Shown one piece after another: positions 1 through 11,100 of a DNA stretch of 18,829 bases. The notes under the pieces are model-generated. The model ran no database searches. It saw only the letters and a program-made list of their open reading frames with translations, and was not told the origin of the DNA. Each line of letters begins with the position of its first letter. The stretch's first letter is position 1. The position numbers were made by a program, and so were the translations under genes. The stretch lies in assembly GCA_034096865.1 (NCBI GenBank), contig JAWQFJ010018384.1, positions 1-18,829 on the forward strand, read 5' to 3'. Source of the DNA: Theodoxus fluviatilis. Taxonomy: Eukaryota > Mollusca > Gastropoda > Cycloneritida > Neritidae.

Positions 1-257
1 GTTTGAAAAGAAAGTGATTTATTTAGGTCGTAAACTCGAAAACCTCCCCCCCTCAAAATCAGTTGACGGAATGGCCAACTCAATATCGAGTCAAACAGAG
101 TTATCTTTTCCTACTAAGTCGTTGTATTATATTTAACTCTTTTTTTGTTGCAACTGTGCAGTGTGCGAGTGTTGGAATGCTTTGTATGAATGTAGACTTT
201 TCATTGTAAACGCCATGAGCTTGCCTATTAGGGAAGGTATGGGCGTATAAGTAGTCT

Positions 258-259
<2 letters not shown>

Positions 260-319
<60 letters not shown>
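260..319. repeat. (ATT)20 microsatellite
   Basis: Sixty bases of pure tandem ATT/TTA. It produces poly-Asn and poly-Ile reading frames on the minus strand that have no coding support. The surrounding bases 1-560 are AT-rich and show no gene. Confidence 0.97.
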
Positions 320-572
320 GTGCGTGAATGAGTACGAATGCACATGTCTGGGGTGAACATCTATAATTATAATACACCTCCTCCTCTGTGTGACTGTGTG
401 AGTGTTAATTCAGCGTCTATGACATGCCAAAGCAAAACAAAACATGTCATAATAGGAGCTTCCTGAACCTATCCATCATGTTTAAAATATATGGTCGATT
501 GTTTCCTGGGCCAATAGACTGCAAAGGGGTTTAGGGAAAAGAACGTTATAAATGCTTTGCAAACACTCCGCC

Positions 573-640
573 ATATCAATTCTCTAATGGTAGAGCGTTG
601 GACTCTTGGTCATGCATGACCAGGTTCGATTCTGAGCTGA
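573..640 (+). repeat. tRNA-Lys-like sequence, probably a SINE head or decayed tRNA
   Basis: A D-arm-like ctctaatggtagag, an anticodon-loop-like gactcttgg (CTT, Lys type) and a B box ggttcgattc occur in the right order and at about the right spacing. The acceptor stem is not closed, and a T-rich run follows. The best reading is a tRNA-derived short interspersed element or tRNA relic, not a working tRNA gene. Confidence 0.45.
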
Positions 641-654
641 AACTTTTTTTTCTC

Positions 655-775
655 TCTTTTTTCGAGAGGTTGTGGATTCGAACCCGACCTGGTTTTTTGT
701 GTTTTTGTGTGTGTGTGTTTTTCCCCCCTCTTTTCTCAAGAGGTTGCGGGTTCTTCACAGACCCGTGTGTCAGAG
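655..775. repeat. Two related copies of a tRNA T-arm-like motif
   Basis: The sequence gagaggttgtggattcgaac (from 663) is echoed by aagaggttgcgggttcttca (from 739). Read on the minus strand, the first copy contains a perfect B box, ggttcgaatcc. Together with the + strand B box near 624 this suggests nested or opposed tRNA-derived elements. Confidence 0.4.
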
Positions 776-805
776 AACTATTTGTCATAGAACTGCATTT
801 GCCAG

Positions 806-1007
806 GCGGCGCCACAACCAGCAGTCGCCACTGGGAGGCACCAAGCACAGTCGCCTGGACTCTCCTGCCTTGAGGGGTCAGCCAGGCCAGGACAGCACCC
901 AAGGCCATGACCTTCAGCCTGCACGGCCTTTGGGAGGGGATAGGGCAAGTAGCTGCAGCTTTTTTGGTTTGTTTCCTAGAGAAGATGGAGCAAGGTGCAA
1001 GTGGTGT
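806..1007 (+). CDS. Possible upstream exon of the GLD2 gene (hypothetical)
   Basis: A GC-rich open stretch stands out from its AT-rich surroundings. After a tttgccag acceptor-like site it would read RRHNQQSPLGGTKHSRLDSP and continue as low-complexity polar residues, as in the disordered N-terminus of GLD2. A donor could be gtagct at 949, which leaves the wrong phase for the 5062 exon. Alternatively it could be gtaaga at 1008, the first unit of array 1, which leaves phase 0 and fits. No conserved motif is visible, so this may be chance or an old element. Confidence 0.25.
955..979 (+). promoter_or_regulatory. Strong 3' splice acceptor-like tract at the left edge of array 1
   Basis: A pyrimidine-rich run ending tttgtttcctag sits directly before the first 32-bp repeat unit, which carries gtaaga 28 bases downstream. 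It could define a very short exon or be a remnant of the edge from which array 1 grew. Use in splicing is unproven. Confidence 0.3.
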
Positions 1008-3070
1008 GTAAGAGAGATGGAGTAAGGTGCAAGTGGTGTGTAAGAGAGATGGAGCGAGGTGCAAGTGGTGTGTAAGGGAGATGGAGCGAGGTGCAAGTGG
1101 TGTGTAAGAGAGATGGAGCGAGGTGCAAGTGGTGTGTAAGAGAGATGGAGCGAGTTGCAAGTGGTGTGTAAGAGAGATGGAGCGAGTTGCAAGTGGTGTG
1201 TAAGACTAAGAGAGATGGAGCGAGTTGCAAGTGGTGTGTAAGAGAGATGGAGGGAGGTGCAAGTGGTGTGTAAGAGAGATGGAGCGAGTTGCAAGTGGTG
1301 TGTAAGAGAGATGGAGCGAGGTGCAAGTGGTGTGTAAGAGAGATGGAGCGAGGTGCAAGTGGTGTGTAAGAGAGATGGAGCGAGTTGCAAGTGGTGTGTA
1401 AGACTAAGAGAGATGGAGCGAGTTGCAAGTGGTGTGTAAGAGAGATGGAGGGAGGTGCAAGTGGTGTGTAAGAGAGATGGAGCGAGGTGCAAGTGGTGTG
1501 TAAGAGAGATGGAGCGAGGTGCAAGTGGTGTGTAAGAGAGATGGAGCGAGGTGCAAGTGGTGTGTAAGAGAGATGGAGCGAGGTGCAAGTGGTGTGTAAG
1601 AGAGATGGAGCGAGGTGCAAGTGGTGTGTAAGAGAGATGGAGCGAGGTGCAAGTGGTGTGTAAGAGAGATGGAGCGAGGTGCAAGTGGTGTGTAAGAGAG
1701 ATGGAGCGAGGTGCAAGTGGTGTGTAAGGGAGATGGAGCAAGGTGCAAGTGGTGTGTAAGAGAGATGGAGCGAGGTGCAAGTGGTGTGTAAGAGAGATGG
1801 AGCGAGGTGCAAGTGGTGTGTAAGAGAGATGGAGCGAGGTGCAAGTGGTGTGTAAGAGAGATGGAGCGAGGTGCAGTGTGTGTAAGGTGGCAGTGCAGTG
1901 GTGTGGTAAGAGAGATGGAGCGAGGTGCAAGTGGTGTGTAAGAGAGATGGAGCGAGGTGCAAGTGGTGTGTAAGAGAGATGGAGCGAGGTGCAAGTGGTG
2001 TGTAAGAGAGATGGAGCGAGGTGCAAGTGGTGTGTAAGAGAGATGGAGCGAGGTGCAAGTGGTGTGTAAGAGAGATGGAGCGAGGTGCAAGTGGTGTGTA
2101 AGAGAGATGGAGCGAGGTGCAAGTGGTGTGTAAGAGAGATGGAGCGAGGTGCAAGTGGTGTGTAAGAGAGATGGAGCGAGGTGCAAGTGGTGTGTAAGAG
2201 AGATGGAGCGAGGTGCAAGTGGTGTGTAAGAGAGATGGAGCGAGGTGCAAGTGGTGTGTAAGAGAGATGGAGCGAGGTGCAAGTGGTGTGTAGAGAGATG
2301 GAGCGAGGTGCAAGGGGTGTAAGAGAGATGGAGCGAGGTGCAAGTGGTGTGTAAGAGAGATGGAGCGAGGTGCAAGTGGTGTGTAAGAGAGATGGAGAGG
2401 TGCAAGTGGTGTGTAAGAGAGATGGAGCGAGGTGCAAGTGGTGTGTAAGAGAGATGGAGCGAGGTGCAAGTGGTGTGTAAGAGAGATGGAGCGAGGTGCA
2501 AGTGGTGTGTAAGGGAGATGGAGCGAGGTGCAAGTGGTGTGTAAGAGAGATGGAGCGAGGTGCAAGTGGTGTGTAAGAGAGATGGAGCGAGGTGCAAGTG
2601 GTGTGTAAGGGAGATGGAGCGAGGTGCAAGTGGTGTGTAAGGGAGATGGAGCGAGGTGCAAGTGGTGTGTAAGGGAGATGGAGCGAGGTGCAAGTGGTGT
2701 GTAAGAGAGATGGAGCGAGGTGCAAGTGGTGTGTAAGAGAGATGGAGCGAGTTGCAAGTGGTGTGTAAGAGAGATGGAGCGAGGTGCAAGTGGTGTGTAA
2801 GGGAGATGGAGCAAGGTGCAAGTGGTGTGTAAGAGAGATGGAGCGAGGTGCAAGTGGTGTGTAAGAGAGATGGAGCGAGGTGCAAGTGGTGTGTAAGGGA
2901 GATGGAGCGAGGTGCAAGTGGTGTGTAAGACTAAGAGAGATGGAGCGAAGTGCAAGTGGTGTGTAAGAGAGATGGAGCGAGGTGCAAGTGGTGTGTAAGA
3001 GAGATGGAGCGAGGTGCAAGTGGTGTGTAAGAGAGATGGAGCGAGTTGCAAGTGGTGAGTAAGAGAGATG
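980..3070. repeat. Minisatellite array 1, 32-bp unit, about 65 copies
   Basis: The period is 32 bp (for example 2041 to 2073), with unit landmarks agagatggagcgaggtgcaa and gtggtgtgta. Variants include gagttgc, aggga and a few units with an extra ctaag or small deletions (1875-1910, 2290-2400). Because 32 is not a multiple of 3, all frames cycle through the same peptides (LAPSLLHTTCTSLH type on the minus strand), giving spurious frames of up to 725 codons. Each unit holds a donor-like gtaaga. Confidence 0.96.
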
Positions 3071-3328
3071 AAATGCTGGGGTTGGACGCAAATAAACCTA
3101 AAAGAAAAAAAGAAGTGACGCTAGGTCCGAGATAAATTGTAATCTTTCTTGTTAAAGAAAAGTGGCTCTGAGAAGGGCTGTTTTTGTTGGCTGATCAGTG
3201 GTGTGTGTGAGGACCCGGGGACCAGGCAGAGGTGGTTGTCTTTCCATTCAGTCACCAAAGCCAGTATCGGGAGATCAATCATTGTTTTCACCCTTATCGG
3301 TGTCTCGGGGATGAAGAGTCGTCAAAAT
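3071..3328. other. Unique intronic sequence
   Basis: Non-repetitive spacer between arrays 1 and 2. A 61-codon frame at 3149-3334 has no recognisable motif and no convincing splice context. A pyrimidine-rich ctttccattcag at 3240-3251 could be an acceptor but leads to no recognised exon. Confidence 0.6.
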
Positions 3329-5061
3329 GTGTGATGTGGGTTGCAGGTGTGTGATGCCATCATGCGTGATGTGGGTTGCAGGTGTGTGATGCCATCATGC
3401 ATGATGTGGGTTGCAGGTGTGTGATGCCATCATGTGTGATGTGGGTTGCAGGTGTGTGATGTGGGTTGCAGGTGTGTGATGTGGGTTGCAGGTGTGTGAT
3501 GCCATCATGTGTGATGTGGGTTGCAGGTGTGTGATGTGGGTTGCAGGTGTGTGATGTGGGTTGCAGGTGTGTGATGTGGGTTGCAGGTGTGTAATGTGGG
3601 TTGCAGGTGTGTGATATGGGTTGCAGGTGTGTGATGTGGGTTGCAGGTGTGTGATGTGGGTTGCAGGTGTGTGATGTGGGTTGCAGGTGTGTGATGTGGG
3701 TTGCAGGTGTGTAATGTGGGTTGCAGGTGTGTGATGCCATCATGTGTGATGTGGGTTGCAGGTGTGTGATGTGGGTTGCAGGTGTGTGATGTGGGTTGCA
3801 GGTGTGTGATGTGGGTTGCAGGTGTGTGATGTGGGTTGCAGGTGTGTGATGTGGGTTGCAGGTGTGTGATGTGGGTTGCAGGTGTGTGATGTGGGTTGCA
3901 GGTGTGTGATGTGGGTTGCAGGTGTGTGATGTGGGTTGCAGGTGTGTGATGCCATCATGTGTGATGTGGGTTGCAGGTGTGTGATGTGGGTTGCAGGTGT
4001 GTGATGTGGGTTGCAGGTGTGTGATGTGGGTTGCAGGTGTGTGATGTGGGTTGCAGGTGTGTGATGTGGGTTGCAGGTGTGTGATGTGGGTTGCAGGTGT
4101 GTGATGTGGGTTGCAGGTGTGTGATGTGGGTTGCAGGTGTGTGATGCCATCATGTGTGATGTGGGTTGCAGGTGTGTGATGTGGGTTGCAGGTGTGTGAT
4201 GTGGGTTGCAGGTGTGTGATGTGGGTTGCAGGTGTGTGATGCCATCATGTGTGATGTGGGTTGCAGGTGTGTGATGCCATCATGTGTGATGTGGGTTGCA
4301 GGTGTGTGATGTGGGTTGCAGGTGTGTGATGCCATCATGTGTGATGTGGGTTGCAGGTGTGTGATGTGGGTTGCAGGTGTGTGATGCCATCATGTGTGAT
4401 GTGGGTTGCAGGTGTGTGATGTGGGTTGCAGGTGTGTGATGTGGGTTGCAGGTGTGTGATGCCATCATGTGTGATGTGGGTTGCAGGTGTGGAATGCCAT
4501 CATGCATGTTGTGGGTTGCAGGTGTGTGATGCCATCATGCATGATGTGGGTTGCAGGTGTGTGATGCCATCATGCATGATGTGGGTTGCAGGTGTGTGAT
4601 GCCATCATGCATGTTGTGGGTTGCAGGTGTGTGATGCCATCATGCGTGATGTGGGTTGCAGGTGTGTGATGCCATCATGCATGATGTGGGTTGCAGGTGT
4701 GGAATGCCATCATGCATGTTGTGGGTTGCAGGTGTGTGATGCCATCATGCATGTTGTGGGTTGCAGGTGTGTGATGCCATCATGTGTGATGTGGGTTGCA
4801 GGTGTGTGATGCCATCATGTGTGATGTGGGTTGCAGGTGTGTGATGCCATCATGCATGATGTGGGTTGCAGGTGTGGAATGCCATCATGCATGTTGTGGG
4901 TTGCAGGTGTGTGATGCCATCATGCATGTTGTGGGTTGCAGGTGTGTGATGCCATCATGTGTGATGTGGGTTGCAGGTGTGTGATGCCATCATGTGTGAT
5001 GTGGGTTGCAGGTGTGTGATGCCATCATGTGTGATGCCATCATGCGTGATGTGGGTTGCAG
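3329..5061. repeat. Minisatellite array 2, 20/35-bp units copying the 5062 exon edge
   Basis: There are two unit types. The 20-bp unit is ggtgtgtgatgtgggttgca; the 35-bp unit adds gccatcatgcgtgat. I estimate about 65 units, nearly 30 of them long. The long unit matches the intron end and exon start at 5051-5080 (gtgggttgcag, gtgtcggac, gccatcatgc), so each unit carries an acceptor-like ttgcag plus an imitation of the exon start. Long units dominate near the exon (4490-5061) and short units dominate far from it. A 175-bp (5 x 35) higher-order repeat is visible at 4621-4984. Confidence 0.96.
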
Positions 5062-5176
5062 GTGTCGGACGCCATCATGCACTACTTCGTCAGCCACGTG
5101 CAGGCCAGTGATGACTATGAGAGGAAGAAGCAGCTGCGGAACTCCCTGTACCAAGTGCTGCAAGGCGTCTTCCCCT
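5062..5176 (+). CDS. TENT2: GLD2 exon a: helical region before the catalytic core
   Basis: This exon encodes 38 codons plus one base, beginning VSDAIMHYFVSHVQ and ending LYQVLQGVFP, followed by the donor gtaagg at 5177. It matches the amphipathic helix that precedes the catalytic GS motif in GLD2 (LSQQMLELF... and QREIQLLFP in the human protein, from memory). The start is placed at the ttgcag that ends at 5061. In the same frame a TGA lies at 5047-5049, so no upstream acceptor can give an open product. The acceptor is odd: it has no polypyrimidine tract and is itself the last unit of a minisatellite that copies this exon edge. Confidence 0.85.
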
Positions 5177-8100
5177 GTAAGGACCACGTCTTCCACGGTC
5201 TTAGTGGAGGCAGGGCAGCCAGTCTGCCTTTCCTTTCAGTCTGCGCAAGGAATGGCAGCTTTGACTTGTGTCAGTCAAGGCGAGAAACATTCATTTGCTG
5301 GTGCCTTTTTTCTGCATAAAGATAATGGTTGCTTGTTTTGTTGTTTTTTCCTTGAAGAATAAGAAACCTTTGTCCGTAGAAAGTTTGGGATTTGGTCTCA
5401 TGTCTCTTGGGGATCTTGTGTACATTTTTCTCTGATTCACTGCGTGTTCGTGATTGTGAGAGTAATTGAAACCTTTTTGAAATACTTTTCCCAGTATCAA
5501 GATTTTGTAGAGTACAAAACCACCATCTGTCTTCTTATGATTAGGAACTTGTTTCTCCATAAAAGCGTGTTTTATGTATAATATATTTGTAATGTAAGTG
5601 AGACAATTAATTTTCATCATCTTTGCTTGTGTGCATGGAGGACTGTGTGGTTGCAGACTGCGGCCTCTACATCGTGGGTTCCTCTCTGAGCGGCTTTGCC
5701 ACCAAGAGGAGCGATGTGGACATGTGCCTGATGCTGTCCGAGGACTACGTAAGTCTCTCTGCCCTCGTCTGGTCTTCTGCCATTCAATGCAATGAAGGTC
5801 TCACTAGCTGGGTGTCTTCAGCTTGATGAAGACTGAATCTTTGGAACTGATCACTTCACAGAAGAAAGAACAAGTTTAGGAAGAAAAATCCAAAAGCTTG
5901 GTAGAACACTATTTAGATACTGGTCCACAGCTTGTTTCCGATGAAAGGGGTTTGATGGAGGTAAAAGTTGTGGGTTTGCACCCCTACACATACGTCTCAA
6001 GCCTATGTATGCTTTGGTGTTATCTTCAAGGCAGACGGAGTCATTCTGTACAAGCAGTGTCACCAGCCATGCCCCAAGCACAGAGGGGAATCCAGTGAAA
6101 ACAGTCAGGTTCAGCAGCGCTGCACTCCCTTGGAAGCGTCCCCACCCACGCTTGCTCTGCTGCTGGCAGCGCTGTGCTGAAGTCCAAAACTTCCTGGCAG
6201 TGTCTGGGGTTGGCTTCAGGGCAGGGAGTGTAAACACACCTGTATGCAAGTGTCATGGAGTCCAGGTGGCATTGATTGACACTCGCCCAGGTGTCATGAC
6301 TGTCTGTCCTGTATGCACGTGTCATGGAGTCCAGGTGGCATTGATTGACTCTCACCCAGGTGTCATGACTGTCTGTCCTGTATGCAAGTGTCATGGAGTC
6401 CAGGTGGCATTGATTGACTCTCACCCAGGTGGCATTGATTGTCTCTCACCCAGGTGTCATGACTGTCTGACCTGTATGCAAGTGTCATGGAGTCCAGGTG
6501 GCATTGATTGACTCTCACCCAGGTGTCATGACTGTCTGTCCTGTATGCACGTGTCATGGAGTCCAGGTGGCATTGATTGTCTCTCACCCAGGTGTCATGA
6601 CTGTCTGTCCTGTATGCACGTGTCATGGAGTCCAGGTGGCATTGATTGACTCTCACCCGGGTGTCATGACTGTCTGTCCTGTATGCAAGTGTCATGGAGT
6701 CCAGGTGGCATTGATTGACACTCGCCCAGGTGTCATGACTGTCTGTCCTGTATGCAAATGTCATGGAGTCCAGGTGGCATTGATTGACTCTCACCCAGGT
6801 GTCATGACTGTCTGTCCTGTATGCAAGTGTCATGGAGTCCAGGTGGCATTGATTGTCACTCACCCAGGTGGCATTGATTGTCTCTCACCCAGGTGTCATG
6901 ACTGTCTGTCCTGTATGCAAGTGACATGGAGTCCAGGTGGCATTGATTGTCTCTCACCCAGGTGGCATTGATTGTCACTCACCCAGGTGTCATGACTGGC
7001 TGTCCTGTATGCAAGTGTCATGGAGTCCAGGTGGCATTGATTGTCACTCACCCAGGTGTCATGACTGTCTGTCCTGTATGCAAGTGTCATGGAGTCCAGG
7101 TGGCATTGATTGACTCTCACCCAGGTGTCATGACTGTCTGTCCTGTATGCACGTGTCATGGAGTCCAGGTGGCATTGATTGTCACTCACCCAGGTGTCAT
7201 GACTGTCTGTCCTGTATGCAAGTGTCATGGAGTCCAGGTGGCATTGATTGACTCTCACCCAGGTGTCATGTCTGTCTGCCCTGTATGCAAGTGTCATGGA
7301 GTCCAGATGTCATGACTGTCTGTCCTGTATGCAAGTGTCATGGAGTCCAGGTGTCATGACTGTCTGTCCTGTATGCAAGTGTCATGGAGTCCAGGTGGCA
7401 TTGATTGTCTCTCACCCAGGTGTCATGACTGTCTGTCCTGTATGCACGTGTCATGGAGTCCAGGTGGCATTGATTGTCACTCACCCAGGTGGCATTGATT
7501 GACTCTCACCCAGGTGGCATTGATTGTCACTCACCCAGGTGGCATTGATTGTCACTCACCCAGGTGTCATGACTGTCTGTCCTGTATGCACGTGTCATGG
7601 AGTCCAGGTGGCATTGATTGTCACTCACCCAGGTGGCATTGATTGTCACTCACCCAGGTGTCATGACTGGCTGTCCTGTATGCAAGTGTCATGGAGTCCA
7701 GGTGGCATTGATTGACTCTCACCCAGGTGTCATGACTGTCTGTCAGTGCTACTACAAAAAGCTACATGGAATGACTTCCTCAGGTGGGCCACACTAGTGG
7801 ACTCATCCACAGAGAGGGGTGCGGGCCACACTAGTGGACTCATCCACAGAGAGGGGTGCGGGCCACACTAGTGGACTCATCCACAGAGAGGGGTGCGGGC
7901 CACACTAGTGGACTCATCCACAGAGAGGGGTGCGGGCCACACTAGTGGACTCATCCACAGAGAGGGGTGCGGGCCACACTAGTGGACTCATCCACAGAGA
8001 GGGGTGCAGGCCACACTAGTGGACTCATCCACAGAGAGGGGTGCGGGCCACACTAGTGGACTCATCCACAGAGAGGGGTGCAGGCCACACTAGTGGACTC

Positions 8101-11100
8101 ATCCACAGAGAGGGGTGCGGGCCACACTAGTGGACTCATCCACAGAGAGGGGTGCAGGCCACACTAGTGGACTCATCCACAGAGAGGGGTGCGGGCCACA
8201 CTAGTGGACTCATCCACAGAGAGGGGTGCAGGCCACACTAGTGGACTCATCCACAGAGAGGGGTGCGGGCCACACTAGTGGACTCATCCACAGAGAGGGG
8301 TGCAGGCCACACTAGTGGACTCATCCACAGAGAGGGGTGCGGGCCACACTAGTGGACTCATCCACAGAGAGGGGTGCAGGCCACACTAGTGGACTCATCC
8401 ACAGAGAGGGGTGCGGGCCACACTAGTGGACTCATCCACAGAGAGGGGTGCAGGCCACACTAGTGGACTCATCCACAGAGAGGGGTGCGGGCCACACTAG
8501 TGGACTCATCCACAGAGAGGGGTGCGGGCCACACAAGCTGACGGGCCGCAGCTCTGATTCAGGGTTGATAATACTCAAAACGGGGCCACGTTGCCTTGCC
8601 AACTGCAAATGTCATGTTTCATAGAAATCCAGCAAATAGCACCTTTCTGCACCATTTTCACATTTCTTTTTCTCCCCCAAATATTTGCTAGCTTTCCTTC
8701 CCCCCCTCATTCTAGTCCACTAGTGTGGCCCATCTCAGAAAGTCATTCCATCACCCACAAAAAGTTTGAGTGTCCACACTGATGAGAAGATTTCTGGTGA
8801 CTATGCACTTATCATTGCAAACATCTCACTAGTAAGTCACCAGAACGTGTTTTGGGTGTCCTCGCACACAGCAATATTTCTGGCGACTATGCACTTGTCA
8901 TTGCAAAGATCGTGCTTGCACATTGCCAGAACTATTTTCCGTTGAGTTGCTACTGAATAGCAACATGTTCTTTTTTTTTTTGGCCTGTAATAAAGTGTAC
9001 GCAAGCATCCAATCAAATGGGTTCTTGCTTGTGATGTAAAAGTAGAGTTGTGTCCATCCAAATGTCCTAACGGCGGCCTACCCTTTTTCGTTTTAAAACT
9101 TCTGTGGCTTCTGCTACTTCATTTACCAGTTGTAAGATGTCCTGACAGCTGAATATGAATTTCCTTTACAGCTGTACGTCACTACATCTTTCTAATGTGT
9201 GCACTCTGTCCTTAAGAAACCAACTTGCCACGTGTGAGACTGTCTGAATAGCTCATCCTTGTAGATGGGTAGTGTGTGTGTTTTCATCAACAGAAAACTT
9301 GATCAGCATATTGTTTCCTTTCAGATTGATCAGAAGAAAGAAGCCACAGAAATACTGTTTGCCATTCACAGATCCATTCGGAAATGCTGTAAGTCTTGTC
9401 AAGTCTTTCCCTGTGCTGTGCACTCCATGCATTGCAGCTGTTGAAGCTCTCCTGTGAGTAACTAATATTTCTGGAGTGAGTAGGTGAATTGTAACACAAC
9501 AACAGCTTCTAGATTTGTGTCCATGCCCTGCCCCCCGTCCTATGATGCGAGGCGCCCATTTCCCCTCTGTGCATCCGAGGACGTACTGACACAGCTGCTT
9601 GTCCGGGTGTAACTCTGGCTGCCTCAGTGCATGCCTGCCTCTGTAGCAAGAGGACAGTTTACTGATGTAGTTCTCCTTTTCTTCTTGCAGCATTTGTGAG
9701 GGAGTCGGAGGTGATTCGGGCCAAGGTTCCCATTCTCAAGTTCAAGGACTCCATAAGGTGAGGAGAGCTGCCGGCACCAGTCAGTAGCAGTGCATTGCCC
9801 CTGGAAGGTCTGGTCTGCAGGCATCCCCTGTGTGTAGGAGAGCTGCCGGCACCAGTCAGTAGCAGTGCATTGCCCCTGGAAGGTCTGGTCTGCAGGCATC
9901 CCCTGTGTGTAGGAGAGCTGCCGGGACAAGTCAGTAGCAGTGAATTGCCCCTGGAAGGTCTGGTCTGCAGGCATCCCCTGTGTGTAGGAGAGCTGCCGGC
10001 ACCAGTCAGTAGCAGTGCATTGCCCCTGGAAGGTCTGGTCTGCAGGCATCCCCTGTGTGTAGGAGAGCTGCCGGCACCAGTCAGTAGCAGTGCATTGCCC
10101 CTGGAAGGTCCAGTCTGCAGGCACCCCCTGTGTGTAGGAGAGCTGCCGGCACCAGTCAGTAGCAGTGCATTGCCCCTGGAAGGTCTGGTCTGCAGGCATC
10201 CCCTGTGTGTAGGAGAGCTGCCGGCACCAGTCAGTAGCAGTGCATTGCCCCTGGAAGGTCTGGTCTGCAGGCATCCCCTGTGTGTAGGAGAGCTGCCGGC
10301 ATCAGTCAGTAGCAGTGCATTGCCCCTGCAAGGTTCAGTCTGCAGGCACCCCCTGTGTGTAGGAGAGCTGCCGGCACCAGTCAGTAGCAGTGCATTGCCC
10401 CTGCAAGGTCCAGTCTGCAGGCACCCCCTGTGTGTAGGAGAGCTGCCGGCACCAGTCAGTAGCAGTGCATTGCCCCTGAAAGGTCCGGTCTGCAGGCACC
10501 CCCTGTGTGTAGGAGAGCTGCCGGCACCAGTCAGTAGCAGTGCATTGCCCCTGGAAGGTCCGGTCTGCAGGCACCCCCTGTGTGTAGGAGACCTGCCGGC
10601 ACCAGTCAGTAGCAGTGCATTGCCCCTGAAAGGTCTGGTCTGCAGGCACCCCCTGTGGGTTGGGGGTGATAATTGACCCACGGCATCTCCCTACATGATT
10701 TATAAGAGGCGAAAACTAGGGACATTGATTTGCACTCTGAACTATTCTAGTGATTTTTTTGCTCGTTGACCTTACATAGCCTACAAAGACTGGCAGGCCA
10801 CAAGCCTCCATCTTTGTCTGCAGGCGCGCGGGATGGCGCCCAGGGCATGGGAGCAGACCAGCTGTCTCTTGTTTCTCGCCTCAACTTCCTTGCGTTGTTG
10901 TGGATGTGTATCTGCATTGTACACCACTGTGGTCACTTGAGCCTGAAAAGACTGGGTTTTTTCCTCTCACAATGTCTCATGCAAAATGTTTCTGTAAAAT
11001 CTCAGTTACGCTACCACCACAAAAAAAAAAGTGTTGCTAACCGTTAAGGTAACGTAAGGGTTGGTAGGTTGGCCTGACTTTTTTTCTGTTTTTTCTTTTC

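Noticed and set aside
573..640. Functional tRNA-Lys gene
   Set aside because: The acceptor stem does not pair and the T and anticodon arms are imperfect, so it is kept only as a tRNA-like repeat.
914..3091. Minus-strand open frames of 691-725 codons (His/Leu/Ser/Thr-rich repeat protein)
   Set aside because: They are translations of the 32-bp array. All three minus frames are open because the unit lacks stops and cycles frames; there is no start context, no motif and no composition independent of the repeat.
3360..5061. CRISPR-like array of regular repeats
   Set aside because: Units are contiguous with no unique spacers and no cas genes, and the context is a eukaryotic intron. It is a minisatellite.
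9659..10681. 340-codon minus-strand and 293-codon plus-strand frames with 25-residue repeats
   Set aside because: A stop-free 75-bp unit (multiple of 3) opens frames on both strands at once. The array lies inside a GLD2 intron, so there is no support for a separate gene.
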